From positions 1 to 64,000 of the forward strand of contig JAFQJK010000021.1 in NCBI GenBank assembly GCA_017415005.1: a DNA stretch of 64,000 nucleotides, read 5' to 3'. This stretch comes from Rikenellaceae bacterium (lineage in GTDB: Bacteria; Bacteroidota; Bacteroidia; Bacteroidales; Rikenellaceae). The notes under the pieces were generated by a model. The model did no database searches and was not told where the DNA came from. It worked only from the letters and a program-made list of their open reading frames with translations. Positions 26,541 through 35,697 of this stretch are shown one piece after another (the stretch's first letter is position 1; each line of letters opens with the position of its first letter). Position numbers and translations under genes: made by a program.

Positions 26541-26954
26541 ATGGCTGTAAAAGCAAAAAAGATGCAAAATTTTCACCATGACGGCGATTGCCCGGTCCGC
26601 GACGTATTGAGCCGGCTGGGCGACAAGTGGTCGATGCTCGTGCTCGTAACGCTCAGTGCCAACGGGACGATGCGCTTCGGCGAGATCCGCCGCGCGATCG
26701 GCGATGTGTCGCAGCGCATGCTGACCGTGACGCTGCGCGCGCTCGAAGCCGACGGGATGGTCGGCCGTGAGGTGTTCGCCGAGGTGCCTCCCCGGGTCGA
26801 GTACCGGCTCACCGGGCGGGGGCGGAGCCTGATGCCCCATATCGAGGGCCTCGTCGGCTGGGCCGAGGCACAGATGCCCGGTATCCTCGAAGACCGGGCT
26901 CGTTGCGGCTGTACGGGATGCTGTTCGGCGCCGGGCCGGGAAGGCGGGGAGTAG
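26541..26954 (+). CDS. HxlR-family winged-helix transcriptional regulator
   Basis: A 137-residue HxlR/MarR-like regulator. The core HxlR pattern begins with CPVRDVLSRLGDKWSMLVL (residues 17-35) and the wing follows at RMLTVTLRALEADG. Cys17 just before PVR is the position that senses electrophiles in some members. The C-terminus has an unusual cysteine group (CGCTGCC), possibly metal- or redox-active. It likely controls itself and the divergent DJ-1 gene. Confidence 0.88.
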   Translation: MAVKAKKMQNFHHDGDCPVRDVLSRLGDKWSMLVLVTLSANGTMRFGEIRRAIGDVSQRMLTVTLRALEADGMVGREVFAEVPPRVEYRLTGRGRSLMPHIEGLVGWAEAQMPGILEDRARCGCTGCCSAPGREGGE

Positions 26955-27114
26955 CCCGGCCTGTCTGGTTGCAATTGCGGCAGCGAGGCTCCGGCTGGCC
27001 GGGAGTCGCCTCGGTCCTGTTCGTTCGGTGCAAAGCTGCCGGATCGGTGGCTCCGGGTTTACGGGCCGTTACGAGAGCACGGTCCGCTATGCGGAGCCGT
27101 GCGGTGCAGCCGGT

Positions 27115-27552
27115 TCAGCACTGTTCGAGCTCGACCTGCACCGTCTCGATGCCGACGCGCTGCAGCAGATCGACACCGTCCATCGAGTGGTAGTTGTCAC
27201 AGTAGACCACGCGTCTGATACCTGACTGGATGATTAGTTTGGCGCACTCGATGCAGGGCGACGCGGTGATGTAGAGCGTGGCGCCCTCGCTGCTGTTGGC
27301 CGACTTGGCCACCTTGGTGATGGCGTTGGCCTCGGCGTGAAGCACGTAGGGCTTGGTGCGGCCCTGGTCGTCCTCGCAGATGTTCTCGAAGCCGGCCGGG
27401 GTGCCGTTGTAGCCGTCCGAGATGATCATTTTGTCCTTGACGATCAGCGCGCCGACCTTGCGGCGCACACAGTAGGAGTTCTCGGCCCAGATACGCGCCA
27501 TCTGGATATAGCGCATATCGAGCTGGCGCTGTTTCTCTTCGTAATAGCCCAT
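27115..27552 (-). CDS. Deoxycytidylate (dCMP) deaminase family protein
   Basis: A 145-residue zinc deaminase of the ComEB/dCMP deaminase type, which converts dCMP to dUMP for thymidylate synthesis. Zinc and catalytic residues are His72 and Glu74 in LHAEAN and Cys100/Cys103 in SPCIEC. The start at 27552 gives MGYYEEKQRQ; the -7 box TATCTTTG (27577-27570) ends 17 bp upstream, so an in-frame start at 27594 lies upstream of the promoter and is rejected. The leader is only about a dozen bases. Confidence 0.9.
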   Translation of the reverse strand: MGYYEEKQRQLDMRYIQMARIWAENSYCVRRKVGALIVKDKMIISDGYNGTPAGFENICEDDQGRTKPYVLHAEANAITKVAKSANSSEGATLYITASPCIECAKLIIQSGIRRVVYCDNYHSMDGVDLLQRVGIETVQVELEQC

Positions 27553-27569
27553 GATCGGTCTGTTTTCAG

Positions 27570-27588
27570 CAAAGATAGTGAAAGGAGA
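27570..27588 (-). promoter_or_regulatory. Promoter of the dCMP deaminase gene
   Basis: On the minus strand the sequence CTTTCACTATCTTTGC contains TATCTTTG (27577-27570). The same 15 bases TTTCACTATCTTTGC occur in the 62-bp repeat promoters at 45.1 and 60.8 kb and at 42547-42561. Confidence 0.65.
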
Positions 27589-27696
27589 GAGCAATCGGAG
27601 GGAAACTTGTTTCCCAAAAGATTGCCGAACCGTATCCTATTTTATACAAAGATACCAAAAAGGACGGTTTGCCGCTCCGGCGGCCGGAGAAAAAAA

Positions 27697-27726
27697 CGGG
27701 CCCGGATCGTTGCGCGTCCGGGCCCG
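27697..27726 (-). terminator. Terminator on the manA side
   Basis: A 10-bp perfect stem (27697-27706 with 27717-27726, CGGGCCCGGA) is followed on the minus strand by seven T residues. It lies 247 bp beyond the manA stop and stops read-through into the dCMP deaminase gene. Confidence 0.85.
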
Positions 27727-27741
27727 GTGATTTTGTCTTCT

Positions 27742-27896
27742 CCTTTTGCCTTGATACAAAAGGAGCAAAAAATCAAGGCCTTGGCAGATATCGTGACCCG
27801 CCGGTCCGCTTACAGGTCTGAGCTGCAAAACTCGCTACGCTCAGACAGCTTGCAGCTCGGGCGACCTGTCGCGCGGGGCGGGTTCCCCACGATATC
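27742..27896. repeat. Nested palindromic element between manA and the dCMP deaminase gene
   Basis: Four successive arm pairs nest around one centre: GATATCGTG/CACGATATC (27787-27795, 27888-27896), CCCGCC/GGCGGG (27797-27802, 27877-27882), ACAGGTC/GACCTGT (27812-27818, 27863-27869) and GAGCTGCAA/TTGCAGCTC (27820-27828, 27850-27858). Beside it a small hairpin CCTTTTG/CAAAAGG (27742-27748, 27757-27763) competes with CCTTGAT/ATCAAGG (27749-27755, 27772-27778). No protein frame is convincing. It may be a dispersed palindromic repeat or a structured RNA in the manA 3' UTR. Confidence 0.6.
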
Positions 27897-27972
27897 CGCA
27901 GGGCCGGCTGCAACGGCTGTCCTTTACGGTTCGGCAGGTCGTGTTGCGTAAGTCCGGGAACGGACATCCCGT

Positions 27973-28938
27973 TTACATATGTACTTCGAGCAGCTTGCCG
28001 CGCCCCTTGAGCGTCAGGTGCTCGATCTCGGCCGGGATCAACATGCTCTCGCCGGCGGCGATCGTGTCGGAACTGCCGTCCCAGACCACTTCGAGCTTAC
28101 CCTTGAGGCAGGTGTAGGTGACGAACGAGTCGAGCGTCGCATAGTCGCGCTCGAAAGCGCCCACCACTTCGACCAGGTTGGTCGTGAAGTAGCGGCACGA
28201 TTCGAGGGTGACGGCCTTGTTGGGGTCGGGCTTCTGCGTCACGTCGTAGCGGCCGCCTTTTCCGAAGTCGATCGCGTCGACGGCCAGCCCGGTATGCAGC
28301 TCGCGGCCCTTGCCGTTGGCGTCGACCCGGTTCCAGTCGAAGACGCGGTAGGTGATGTCCGACGTCTGCTGTATCTCGGCGATCAGGATGCCCCGGCCGA
28401 TGGCGTGGATCGCCCCGGCCGGAATGAAGAAGGCGTCGCCGGGCTTGACCTTCACCCGGTCGAGGATTTCGGGCAGCGTGCCGGCAGCCACGTGTGCGAG
28501 GTATTCCTCGCGCGTCACGTCGCGGTTGAAACCCATGTAGATCTCGGCGCCCGGCTCGCAGTCGATGATGTACCACATCTCGGTCTTGCCGTACGAGTTG
28601 TGGCGCTCGGCGGCCAGCTTGTCGTCGGGGTGTACCTGGATCGAGAGCACGTCCTCGGCGTCGATCAGCTTGATGAGCACCGGGAAGTAAAGGCCGAACT
28701 TCTCGTAGACCTTCTCGCCCACAAGGTCGCCCATATAGACTTCGATCAGCTCCTGCAGGTTGTTGCCTTTGAGCATGCCGTTGGCGACGACCGACAGGTC
28801 GCCGTCGACGCCCGAGACCTCCCAGCTTTCGCCGATGGCCGTGTCGGCCGGAATATCCTTGCCGAGCGATGATTTGAGTTTGTTGCCGCCCCAGATGCGT
28901 TCCTTGTAGCGGGGCTTGAATTTGAGCGGATAAAGCAT
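27973..28938 (-). CDS. manA: Mannose-6-phosphate isomerase, class I
   Basis: A 321-residue type I phosphomannose isomerase, interconverting mannose-6-phosphate and fructose-6-phosphate for sugar use and GDP-mannose supply. The N-terminus LKFKPRYKERIWGGNKL and the zinc-site segments LSIQVHPDD and GKTEMWYI are present in the usual order, ending with the small beta-barrel domain. Length fits the short bacterial form. It is a single gene on the minus strand, divergent from the ABC exporter. Confidence 0.93.
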   Translation of the reverse strand: MLYPLKFKPRYKERIWGGNKLKSSLGKDIPADTAIGESWEVSGVDGDLSVVANGMLKGNNLQELIEVYMGDLVGEKVYEKFGLYFPVLIKLIDAEDVLSIQVHPDDKLAAERHNSYGKTEMWYIIDCEPGAEIYMGFNRDVTREEYLAHVAAGTLPEILDRVKVKPGDAFFIPAGAIHAIGRGILIAEIQQTSDITYRVFDWNRVDANGKGRELHTGLAVDAIDFGKGGRYDVTQKPDPNKAVTLESCRYFTTNLVEVVGAFERDYATLDSFVTYTCLKGKLEVVWDGSSDTIAAGESMLIPAEIEHLTLKGRGKLLEVHM

Positions 28939-29052
28939 GTCGTATCGAGGTTTTATGGTTGGTCGGAAGTGATTGTTTCGGAAATGATATTAAATAATTT
29001 TAAAAAATAGCTGCGGCCTGAGGGAGAAACGACCGGAAACAGGAAAAAATGC

Positions 29053-29060
29053 TACCTTTG
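29053..29060 (+). promoter_or_regulatory. -7 box of the ABC exporter operon
   Basis: TACCTTTG fits TAnnTTTG and ends 28 bp before the ATPase start codon. Confidence 0.6.
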
Positions 29061-29088
29061 CGGCAAAGGTAATCAAAAGCCGGGACTT

Positions 29089-30009
29089 ATGGAGCTGCTG
29101 AGGGTCGAGAATGTGACCAAACGATACGCCGCGCACACGGCGCTGGACGACGTGTCGCTGTCGATACCCGAAGGATCGGTATACGGCCTGCTCGGTCCCA
29201 ACGGCGCGGGTAAGACCACGCTGATCCGGATCATCAACCGGATCACGGCTCCCGACGCGGGGCGTGTCTTTCTCGGCGGGCGCGAGCTCCGGCCCGACGA
29301 CATCTACCGGATCGGCTACCTGCCCGAGGAGCGCGGCCTGTACAAGAAAATGCGTGTCGGCGAGCAGGCGGTCTATTTCGCCCGGCTCAAGGGGCTTTCG
29401 CGGCGCGAGGCGGTCGTCCGGCTCCGCGTCTGGTTCGAGAAGTTCGGGATCATGCCCTGGTGGGACAAGAAAGTGGCCGAGCTGAGCAAGGGTATGGCCC
29501 AGAAGGTGCAGTTCATCGTCACGGTGCTGCACCGTCCGCAGCTGTTGATCTTCGACGAGCCGTTCAGCGGCTTCGACCCGATCAATGCCAACCTGCTCAA
29601 GGACGAGATCCTCGAGCTGAGCCGGGGCGGTGCCACGGTGATCTTCTCGACGCACAACATGGCCTCGGTCGAGGAGATATGCGACCATATCACGCTGATC
29701 AATAAGTCGCGCAATATATTGACCGGACGGGTTGAGGAGATACGTCATGCCCACGGCGACAATATCTACCGGATCGACTTCGCAGGCGACAAGGCGGCGC
29801 TCGAGGCCGACCTGACGGGCCGGTGCCAGCTGCTCCCGCTCGATGAGGAGTCGCAGCTGTACAGCTCGCTCGTGGTCCGGCTCGCATCGCGCGACGATGT
29901 GCGCGGGGTACTCGCACGGGTCAACGAGCGGGTCGAGGTCCGCAACTTCAGGGAGGTGATCCCGAGCATGAACGACATATTTATCAACGCGGTTAACGGT
30001 AAACTTTAA
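29089..30009 (+). CDS. ABC transporter ATP-binding protein (NatA-like)
   Basis: A 306-residue ATPase subunit. Walker A GPNGAGKTT (about residues 38-46), signature LSKGMAQKVQF and Walker B LLIFDEPFSG are intact, and a C-terminal DUF4162-like extension follows. This arrangement is typical of NatA-type exporters that pair with a seven-strand ABC-2 permease for sodium or other efflux. Stop and start of the two genes overlap by one base (TAATG), so both are translated together. Substrate unknown. Confidence 0.92.
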   Translation: MELLRVENVTKRYAAHTALDDVSLSIPEGSVYGLLGPNGAGKTTLIRIINRITAPDAGRVFLGGRELRPDDIYRIGYLPEERGLYKKMRVGEQAVYFARLKGLSRREAVVRLRVWFEKFGIMPWWDKKVAELSKGMAQKVQFIVTVLHRPQLLIFDEPFSGFDPINANLLKDEILELSRGGATVIFSTHNMASVEEICDHITLINKSRNILTGRVEEIRHAHGDNIYRIDFAGDKAALEADLTGRCQLLPLDEESQLYSSLVVRLASRDDVRGVLARVNERVEVRNFREVIPSMNDIFINAVNGKL

Positions 30010-31340
30010 TGGGTATGGGGAATGGCAGGATAGGCGCGATCATCGGCCGGGAGTTCAACTACCATGTGCGCAGGCGCAGCTTCATCATCGGGACGATCCT
30101 GATGCCGCTGCTCATGGTGGGGCTGATGGTGGCCCCCATTCTGCTCACCTCGGTACGGACCGACGGTGAGAAGGTCGTCGTGGTGATCGACCGCAGCGGA
30201 CAGATCGCCCCGCAGCTCCATGGCGAGGGCCGTATCCGCTTCGAGCCGACCGACCGGCCGCTCGAGGAGGTCAAGACACCGGGTCGGAGCGATATATACG
30301 GTATCCTGGTGATCGGCGCCGATATCGAGTCCCGTCCCTCGGACCTCACGCTGTACACCTACGGCCCGTCGACGCCCGAGACCGAGAGCGCCATTACGCG
30401 CCAGGTGCGTGAGATCATCGAGGCCGGTAAGCTGCGGGCGTACGAGATCGACAACCTGCCGCAGATCATGCGCGAGATCGAGACGCCCGTGTCGCTGCAG
30501 GCTTTCCGGGTCGACGAGACGGGCGGCGAGCGGGCGAGTTCGAGCCTGCTGTCGATGGGTTCGGCCTATCTGTTCGGCTTCCTCGTCTACCTGTTCGTTT
30601 TCATGTACGGGGCAATGGTGTTGCAGGGCGTGATCGAGGAGAAGAGTTCGAAGGTGCTCGAGATCATGGTCTCGTCGGTGCGCCCGTTCGAGCTGATGAT
30701 GGGTAAGATCGTGGGTATCGGGTTGGTGGCCGTTACGCAGTTCCTGATCTGGATGGTGCTGATCGCCGTGCTCGGCACGGTGGCGCTGCATCTGTTCGCG
30801 GGACCTATGGCGGCGGGTGCCGGAGCGTTGGGTGTTGTGGGCGGCGGGGTGCCTCCCGAGCTGGCCAATGTCGATCCCAAGGCGTTGGCCGCACTGCGCA
30901 GCGTGACGGACCTCGCGTTCCTCGGCAAGCTGTTCGGCGGGTTCATCGCCTACTTTGTCGGCGGCTACCTGCTCTATGCGGCGATGTTCGCGGCCGTGGG
31001 CAGCGCGGTCGACAACGTGCAGGATGCCCAGCAGCTGCAGGTCCCGATCACGGTCCCCCTGCTGCTCTCCATGATCGTGCTGTTCAGTGCCATGAACGAT
31101 CCCCAGGGTCCGATCGCCTTCTGGTTCAGCATGATCCCGTTCACATCGCCCATTATCATGATGGCACGCATCCCGTACGGGGTGCCGGCCTGGGAGGTGG
31201 CGCTGTCGCTGGTGCTGCTTTACGCGAGCTTCGTGGCGATGGTGTGGGTGGCGTCGAAGATATACCGCGTGGGGATCTTCATGTATGGCAAGAAGCCCAC
31301 GCTGCGCGAGATGTGTAAATGGATCAAATACAAATATTAG
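30009..31340 (+). CDS. ABC-2 type permease (NatB-like)
   Basis: A 443-residue membrane subunit. The first transmembrane helix (about 26-46) is followed by a large extracytoplasmic domain (about 50-180) and five or six further helices. The segment EEKSSKVLEIMVSSVRPFELMMGKI is the family signature of NatB/YhaP-type permeases. It pairs with the ATPase gene upstream, with which it overlaps by one base. Confidence 0.9.
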   Translation: MGMGNGRIGAIIGREFNYHVRRRSFIIGTILMPLLMVGLMVAPILLTSVRTDGEKVVVVIDRSGQIAPQLHGEGRIRFEPTDRPLEEVKTPGRSDIYGILVIGADIESRPSDLTLYTYGPSTPETESAITRQVREIIEAGKLRAYEIDNLPQIMREIETPVSLQAFRVDETGGERASSSLLSMGSAYLFGFLVYLFVFMYGAMVLQGVIEEKSSKVLEIMVSSVRPFELMMGKIVGIGLVAVTQFLIWMVLIAVLGTVALHLFAGPMAAGAGALGVVGGGVPPELANVDPKALAALRSVTDLAFLGKLFGGFIAYFVGGYLLYAAMFAAVGSAVDNVQDAQQLQVPITVPLLLSMIVLFSAMNDPQGPIAFWFSMIPFTSPIIMMARIPYGVPAWEVALSLVLLYASFVAMVWVASKIYRVGIFMYGKKPTLREMCKWIKYKY

Positions 31341-31405
31341 CATGGTTTTCGCTGTCTGGGTTGCGAAGTACCTGATGCATAGGAGTATATAAATTTACAG
31401 TGCAG

Positions 31406-32434
31406 ATGAAAAAAGAATGTGTGTTAGTGACGGGCGGTGCCGGGTATATCGGCTCGCACACCGCGGTCGAGCTGGTCAATGCCGGTTTTGACGTGGTGAT
31501 CGTCGATGATTTGTCGAATGCCGAGCTATCGGCTGTCGAGGGCGTGCGTAAGATCACAGGCGTAGACGTTCCGTTCGAACAGGTCGACTGCTGCGACCGT
31601 GCGGCGCTCGACCGGGTGTTTGCCCGGTATAAGTTCAACTCGATCATTCATTTTGCGGCGTTCAAGGCGGTCGGCGAGTCGGTCGTGAAGCCGCTGGCGT
31701 ATTACCGCAATAACCTGGATTCGCTGATGACCGTGCTCGAGGCGATGCTGGCCCACGGGGTGAGCAATATCGTTTTCTCGTCGTCGGCCACCGTGTACGG
31801 CCAGCCCGAGGCGCTGCCGGCCACCGAGTCGACACCGCGCCAGCCGGCCACTTCGCCCTACGGCAATACGAAGCAGATCGCCGAGGACATTATCCGCGAC
31901 ACGGCCCATGCCCATCCTGGGTTTAACGCCATTGCGCTGCGCTACTTCAACCCGATCGGCGCGCATCCGTCGGCGCTGATCGGCGAGCTGCCCAAGGGGG
32001 TACCCAACAACCTCGTGCCGTTCATCACGCAGACTGCTGCCGGAGTCCGCGAGTGCCTGAGCGTGTTCGGCGACGACTACAATACGCCTGACGGCTCGGC
32101 CGTGCGCGACTACATCGACGTGGTCGACCTGGCCAAGGCGCACGTGGTGGCCGTGAGCCGCATGGTGGAGCGAAAGGGGAAGGCGAACTACGAGTTCTTC
32201 AATATCGGTACGGGCCACGGGCTGTCGGTACTTGAGCTGGTGCGCGCTTTCGAGAAGGTGAACGGCGTGAAGGTGAACCACCGGATCGCGCCGCGTCGTA
32301 CGGGCGACATCGAGGCCATCTGGGCCGATACGTCGCTGGCCGAGCGCGAGCTGGGCTGGAAGGCCACGCGCTCGCTCGAGGAGACGCTGGCTTCGGCCTG
32401 GGCCTGGGAGAAGCACCTGCGCGGCATCCGGTAG
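31406..32434 (+). CDS. galE: UDP-glucose 4-epimerase
   Basis: A 342-residue short-chain dehydrogenase-type epimerase that interconverts UDP-glucose and UDP-galactose. The NAD motif GGAGYIGSH is at residues 9-17 and the catalytic YxxxK is in SPYGNTK; FNPIGAHPSALIGE and RDYID are characteristic of GalE. The ATG at 31406 is preferred over a GTG six bases before. It supplies UDP-galactose for surface glycans. A terminator follows. Confidence 0.95.
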   Translation: MKKECVLVTGGAGYIGSHTAVELVNAGFDVVIVDDLSNAELSAVEGVRKITGVDVPFEQVDCCDRAALDRVFARYKFNSIIHFAAFKAVGESVVKPLAYYRNNLDSLMTVLEAMLAHGVSNIVFSSSATVYGQPEALPATESTPRQPATSPYGNTKQIAEDIIRDTAHAHPGFNAIALRYFNPIGAHPSALIGELPKGVPNNLVPFITQTAAGVRECLSVFGDDYNTPDGSAVRDYIDVVDLAKAHVVAVSRMVERKGKANYEFFNIGTGHGLSVLELVRAFEKVNGVKVNHRIAPRRTGDIEAIWADTSLAERELGWKATRSLEETLASAWAWEKHLRGIR

Positions 32435-32454
32435 GCGACGCCCCGGAGAGACGG

Positions 32455-32488
32455 AGCCCGGCTGCACAAGTGTGCGGCCGGGCTTTTG
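32455..32488 (+). terminator. Terminator of galE
   Basis: An 8-bp GC stem AGCCCGGC (32455-32462) with GCCGGGCT (32477-32484), extended inward by TGCACA/TGTGCG pairing, is followed by TTTT. Confidence 0.88.
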
Positions 32489-32579
32489 CTTGACCGGCCG
32501 CACGGAGCGAGCGGTTGTATTTCGTCGCGGTCAGGCGGGGATTCCCGGCGATTTTTTAATAGTTTCTCAGATTTTATAA

Positions 32580-32587
32580 TATCTTTG
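32580..32587 (+). promoter_or_regulatory. -7 box of the MoxR/Bat operon
   Basis: TATCTTTG lies 109 bp before the MoxR start codon, giving a leader of about 100 bases. No clear TTTG at -33. Confidence 0.6.
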
Positions 32588-32696
32588 TCTGGTGTTCGTT
32601 TGAATAATTGCCTGGTCCGATGGCGTATAGTGCCGGTGCCGGGGTTGTTCCGGCGGATTTTTTTTGTCGATCCATCAAAAATAACAATACCTTATC

Positions 32697-33695
32697 ATGA
32701 GTGAAGTGATCAATATCAAGGAACTGAACGAGCGCATCGAGCGGGAGAGCGTCTTCGTCGACACGCTCAACATGGAGATGGGCAAGGTGATCGTCGGCCA
32801 GAAGCACCTGATCGACACGCTGTTGATCGGTCTGCTGTCCAATGGGCATATCCTGCTCGAAGGCGTGCCGGGCCTGGCTAAGACGCTGGCCATCACCACG
32901 CTGTCCGAGGCCGTCGACGCCAAGTTCAGCCGTATTCAGTTCACCCCCGACCTGTTACCGGCCGACCTGGTCGGTACGCTGATCTACTCGCAGAAGACCG
33001 AGGAGTTCACCGTCAGGAAAGGTCCCGTGTTCGCCAATTTCGTGCTGGCCGACGAGATCAACCGTTCGCCGGCCAAGGTGCAGAGCGCACTGCTCGAGGC
33101 GATGCAGGAGCGCCAGGTCACTATCGGCGACATCACCTATAAGCTGCCCGAGCCCTTCCTTGTGCTCGCCACGCAGAACCCTCTTGAGCAGGAAGGTACC
33201 TACCCGCTGCCCGAGGCGCAGGTCGACCGTTTCATGCTCAAGGCGCGCATCAGCTATCCGCGCAAGCAGGAGGAGCGTGACATCGTGCGCATGAACCTGC
33301 TGGGCGCCGGCTTCCCCAAGCCCAATAAAGTGATCACGCCCGAGGATATCGTCAAGGCCCGTACCGTGGTGAGCGACGTCTACATGGACGAGAAGATCGA
33401 GAAGTACATCGTCGATATCATCTTTGCCACGCGTGAGCCGCAGGAGTATAACCTCGCCAACCTCACGCCGTTGATCAGTTACGGCGGGTCGCCCCGTGCC
33501 AGTATCTCGCTGGCCAAGGCCGCCAAGGCATACGCCTTCATCAAGCGCCGCGGCTACGTGATCCCCGAGGATGTGCGTGCCGTCTGCCACGACGTGCTGC
33601 GCCACCGCATCGGGCTCACCTATGAGGCCGAGGCCGAGAACATCACCTCGGAGGAGATCATTACCGATATCCTCAATAACGTCGAGGTACCCTAA
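32697..33695 (+). CDS. MoxR-family AAA+ ATPase
   Basis: A 332-residue MoxR chaperone-like ATPase. Walker A GVPGLAKT (about residues 58-65), Walker B VLADEINRSP (about 117-126) and sensor ATQNP are intact. MoxR proteins act with VWA-domain partners in metal insertion or complex assembly. It is the first gene of the Bat-type aerotolerance operon, and the following DUF58 and VWA genes are its expected partners. Confidence 0.94.
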   Translation: MSEVINIKELNERIERESVFVDTLNMEMGKVIVGQKHLIDTLLIGLLSNGHILLEGVPGLAKTLAITTLSEAVDAKFSRIQFTPDLLPADLVGTLIYSQKTEEFTVRKGPVFANFVLADEINRSPAKVQSALLEAMQERQVTIGDITYKLPEPFLVLATQNPLEQEGTYPLPEAQVDRFMLKARISYPRKQEERDIVRMNLLGAGFPKPNKVITPEDIVKARTVVSDVYMDEKIEKYIVDIIFATREPQEYNLANLTPLISYGGSPRASISLAKAAKAYAFIKRRGYVIPEDVRAVCHDVLRHRIGLTYEAEAENITSEEIITDILNNVEVP

Positions 33696-33779
33696 TCGTC
33701 GCTTGTCCCGGACCTGAACCACGAAGCCGGGAGGGGGCGGGCGTGAAGCCGTTCCGTTCCGGCAATCCCGCACGAAGCT

Positions 33780-34661
33780 ATGGAAAACAGCAATGACATA
33801 CTGAAAAGGGTCCGCAAGATCGAGATCAAGACCCGCGGCCTGAGCAACGACATCTTCGCCGGCAAGTACCACAGTGCTTTCCGCGGGCGGGGCATGGCCT
33901 TCAGCGAAGTGCGTGAGTACCGGATCGGCGACGACGTGCGCGACATCGACTGGAACGTCACGGCGCGGACCCGTAAGCCGCACATCAAGACCTATGAGGA
34001 GGAGCGCGAGCTCACGATGATGCTCGTCGTGGACGTGAGCGGCTCGCGCCTGTTCGGTACCACGGACCGTCTCAAGAAGAACATGATGACCGAGATCGCG
34101 GCCGTGCTCGCTTTCTCGGCGGCGCAGAACAACGATAAGATCGGCTGTTTGTTCTTCAGCGACCGGGTCGAGAAATTCATCCCGCCCAAGAAGGGGCGTT
34201 CGCACGTGCTGACGATCATCCGTGAGCTGATCGAGTTCATGCCCGAGCGCCGCACGACCGATGTGGGCGAGGCGCTGCGCTTCCTGACCAACGTTACGAA
34301 GAAGCGGTGCACGACCTTCGTGCTCTCGGATTTTTTCGATACCGAGGGCGGTAAAGCTCGCTTCGATGAAGCGCTCAAGATCGCCAGCGGCAAGCACGAC
34401 CTGGTGGGTATCCGCGTATACGACCCGCGCGAGGCCGAGCTGCCCGACGTGGGGGCGGTCGAGCTGCTCGACGCCGAGACGGGCCGTAAGGTATGGGTCG
34501 ACACGTCGAGCACGGCCGTGCGCCGCGCCTATGGCGAGCATTGGCAGCAGACGAGCTCGGTGATCGAGGATACGCTCAAGCACAGCCGCGTCGATCATGT
34601 GACCGTCGCCACCGACGAGGACTACGTGGCTGCGTTGATGAAACTTTTCAAACAGCGATAG
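33780..34661 (+). CDS. DUF58 domain protein
   Basis: A 293-residue protein with the DUF58 hallmark REYRIGDDVRDIDWN (around residue 43) followed by a VWA-like fold with VVDVSGS. DUF58 proteins almost always follow a MoxR gene. Cytoplasmic, no membrane segment. The gap to MoxR is 84 bp and to the next gene 4 bp. Confidence 0.92.
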   Translation: MENSNDILKRVRKIEIKTRGLSNDIFAGKYHSAFRGRGMAFSEVREYRIGDDVRDIDWNVTARTRKPHIKTYEEERELTMMLVVDVSGSRLFGTTDRLKKNMMTEIAAVLAFSAAQNNDKIGCLFFSDRVEKFIPPKKGRSHVLTIIRELIEFMPERRTTDVGEALRFLTNVTKKRCTTFVLSDFFDTEGGKARFDEALKIASGKHDLVGIRVYDPREAELPDVGAVELLDAETGRKVWVDTSSTAVRRAYGEHWQQTSSVIEDTLKHSRVDHVTVATDEDYVAALMKLFKQR

Positions 34662-34665
34662 GACT

Positions 34666-35697
34666 ATGTCTGTAACTCACAAAATAGCCGCACTGGCCTG
34701 CGCCGCCTGTATTTTCGGAGGAGGCGCGGCCGCCCGGGACAGCACGGCCCTGCCTGGCCGCGCGGCCAATGCGCCGGTCGTACGGGCCACGCTCGCGCCC
34801 GATAGCCTTATGATCGGCGACCGGTTCAGGGTGCGCGTCGAGGTCGACAAGGATATTGTCCAGCAGGTCGATTTCCCGACCTACCAGGGCCAGAAGATGA
34901 CCGACAAGATCGAGGTGCTCGGCGAGACCGCAGTCGATACGCTGCGGCGCGACGGGCGCCGCATGACGCTCGTCAAGGAGTACGTGATGACCTCGTTCGA
35001 CGAGGGATATTATAATCTCGGGCCGTTCCCGGTGCTCTATGCCGACAAGAACATCATTGACACGCTCTGGTCGGGCGACTCGCTGCGCATGACCGTTGCG
35101 ACTTTCGAGATCGACACGACCACGCAGCAGATCTTCGACATCAAGCCTCCGTTCGATGCGCCGCTACGCTTCGGCGAGGTCAGCGGCTATATGGCGGGCG
35201 GCCTGCTGCTGGGCCTGCTGGCGGTCGGGATCTTCTACTTCGTCCGCCGTAAGCGGCAGGGGCAGCCGTTGCTCGGTAAAGTCCGGCCCGAGCTGCCGGG
35301 CCACATCGTGGCGATCATGGAGCTCGAGAAGCTGCATACCCAGAAGCTGTGGCAGAGCAACCGCCACAAACAATATTATACGCGGCTGACGGATATCCTG
35401 CGCGAGTATCTGGAGAGTCGGTTCGGCATCGCGGCTCCCGAGATGACCTCGGACGAGATACTCGCCCAGGTCCAGAAGCTGAGCCTGGCCGAGCGACCCT
35501 CGGCGCAGCTCCGCGAGCTGCTCAGGCAGGCCGACCTCGTGAAGTTCGCCAAGCTGGTCCCCGATGCCGAGGAGAACGAGCGGGCCTACAGCAATGCTTT
35601 CTACTTTGTCGAGGAGACCAAGCCCGAGGCCTCGCCTGCCCCGGTCGAGCCCCTCGCGACCGATAATACGTCAAGCGATGAGAACAAAGATGCATAA
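34666..35697 (+). CDS. Membrane protein of the Bat operon (BatD-like position)
   Basis: A 343-residue protein with a signal peptide (1-24), an immunoglobulin-like beta domain (about 35-160), one transmembrane helix (about 177-197, AGGLLLGLLAVGIFYFV) and a cytoplasmic helical tail with acidic end. It occupies the slot between DUF58 and the VWA genes seen in other Bacteroidetes Bat operons. It resembles the small BatD/DUF4381-type anchors; the assignment is by context and topology. Confidence 0.78.
   Translation: MSVTHKIAALACAACIFGGGAAARDSTALPGRAANAPVVRATLAPDSLMIGDRFRVRVEVDKDIVQQVDFPTYQGQKMTDKIEVLGETAVDTLRRDGRRMTLVKEYVMTSFDEGYYNLGPFPVLYADKNIIDTLWSGDSLRMTVATFEIDTTTQQIFDIKPPFDAPLRFGEVSGYMAGGLLLGLLAVGIFYFVRRKRQGQPLLGKVRPELPGHIVAIMELEKLHTQKLWQSNRHKQYYTRLTDILREYLESRFGIAAPEMTSDEILAQVQKLSLAERPSAQLRELLRQADLVKFAKLVPDAEENERAYSNAFYFVEETKPEASPAPVEPLATDNTSSDENKDA

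Noticed and set aside
30006-31343. A 445-codon open frame antisense to the ABC permease
   Set aside because: Histidine/arginine-rich shadow of a clear membrane protein with family signature.
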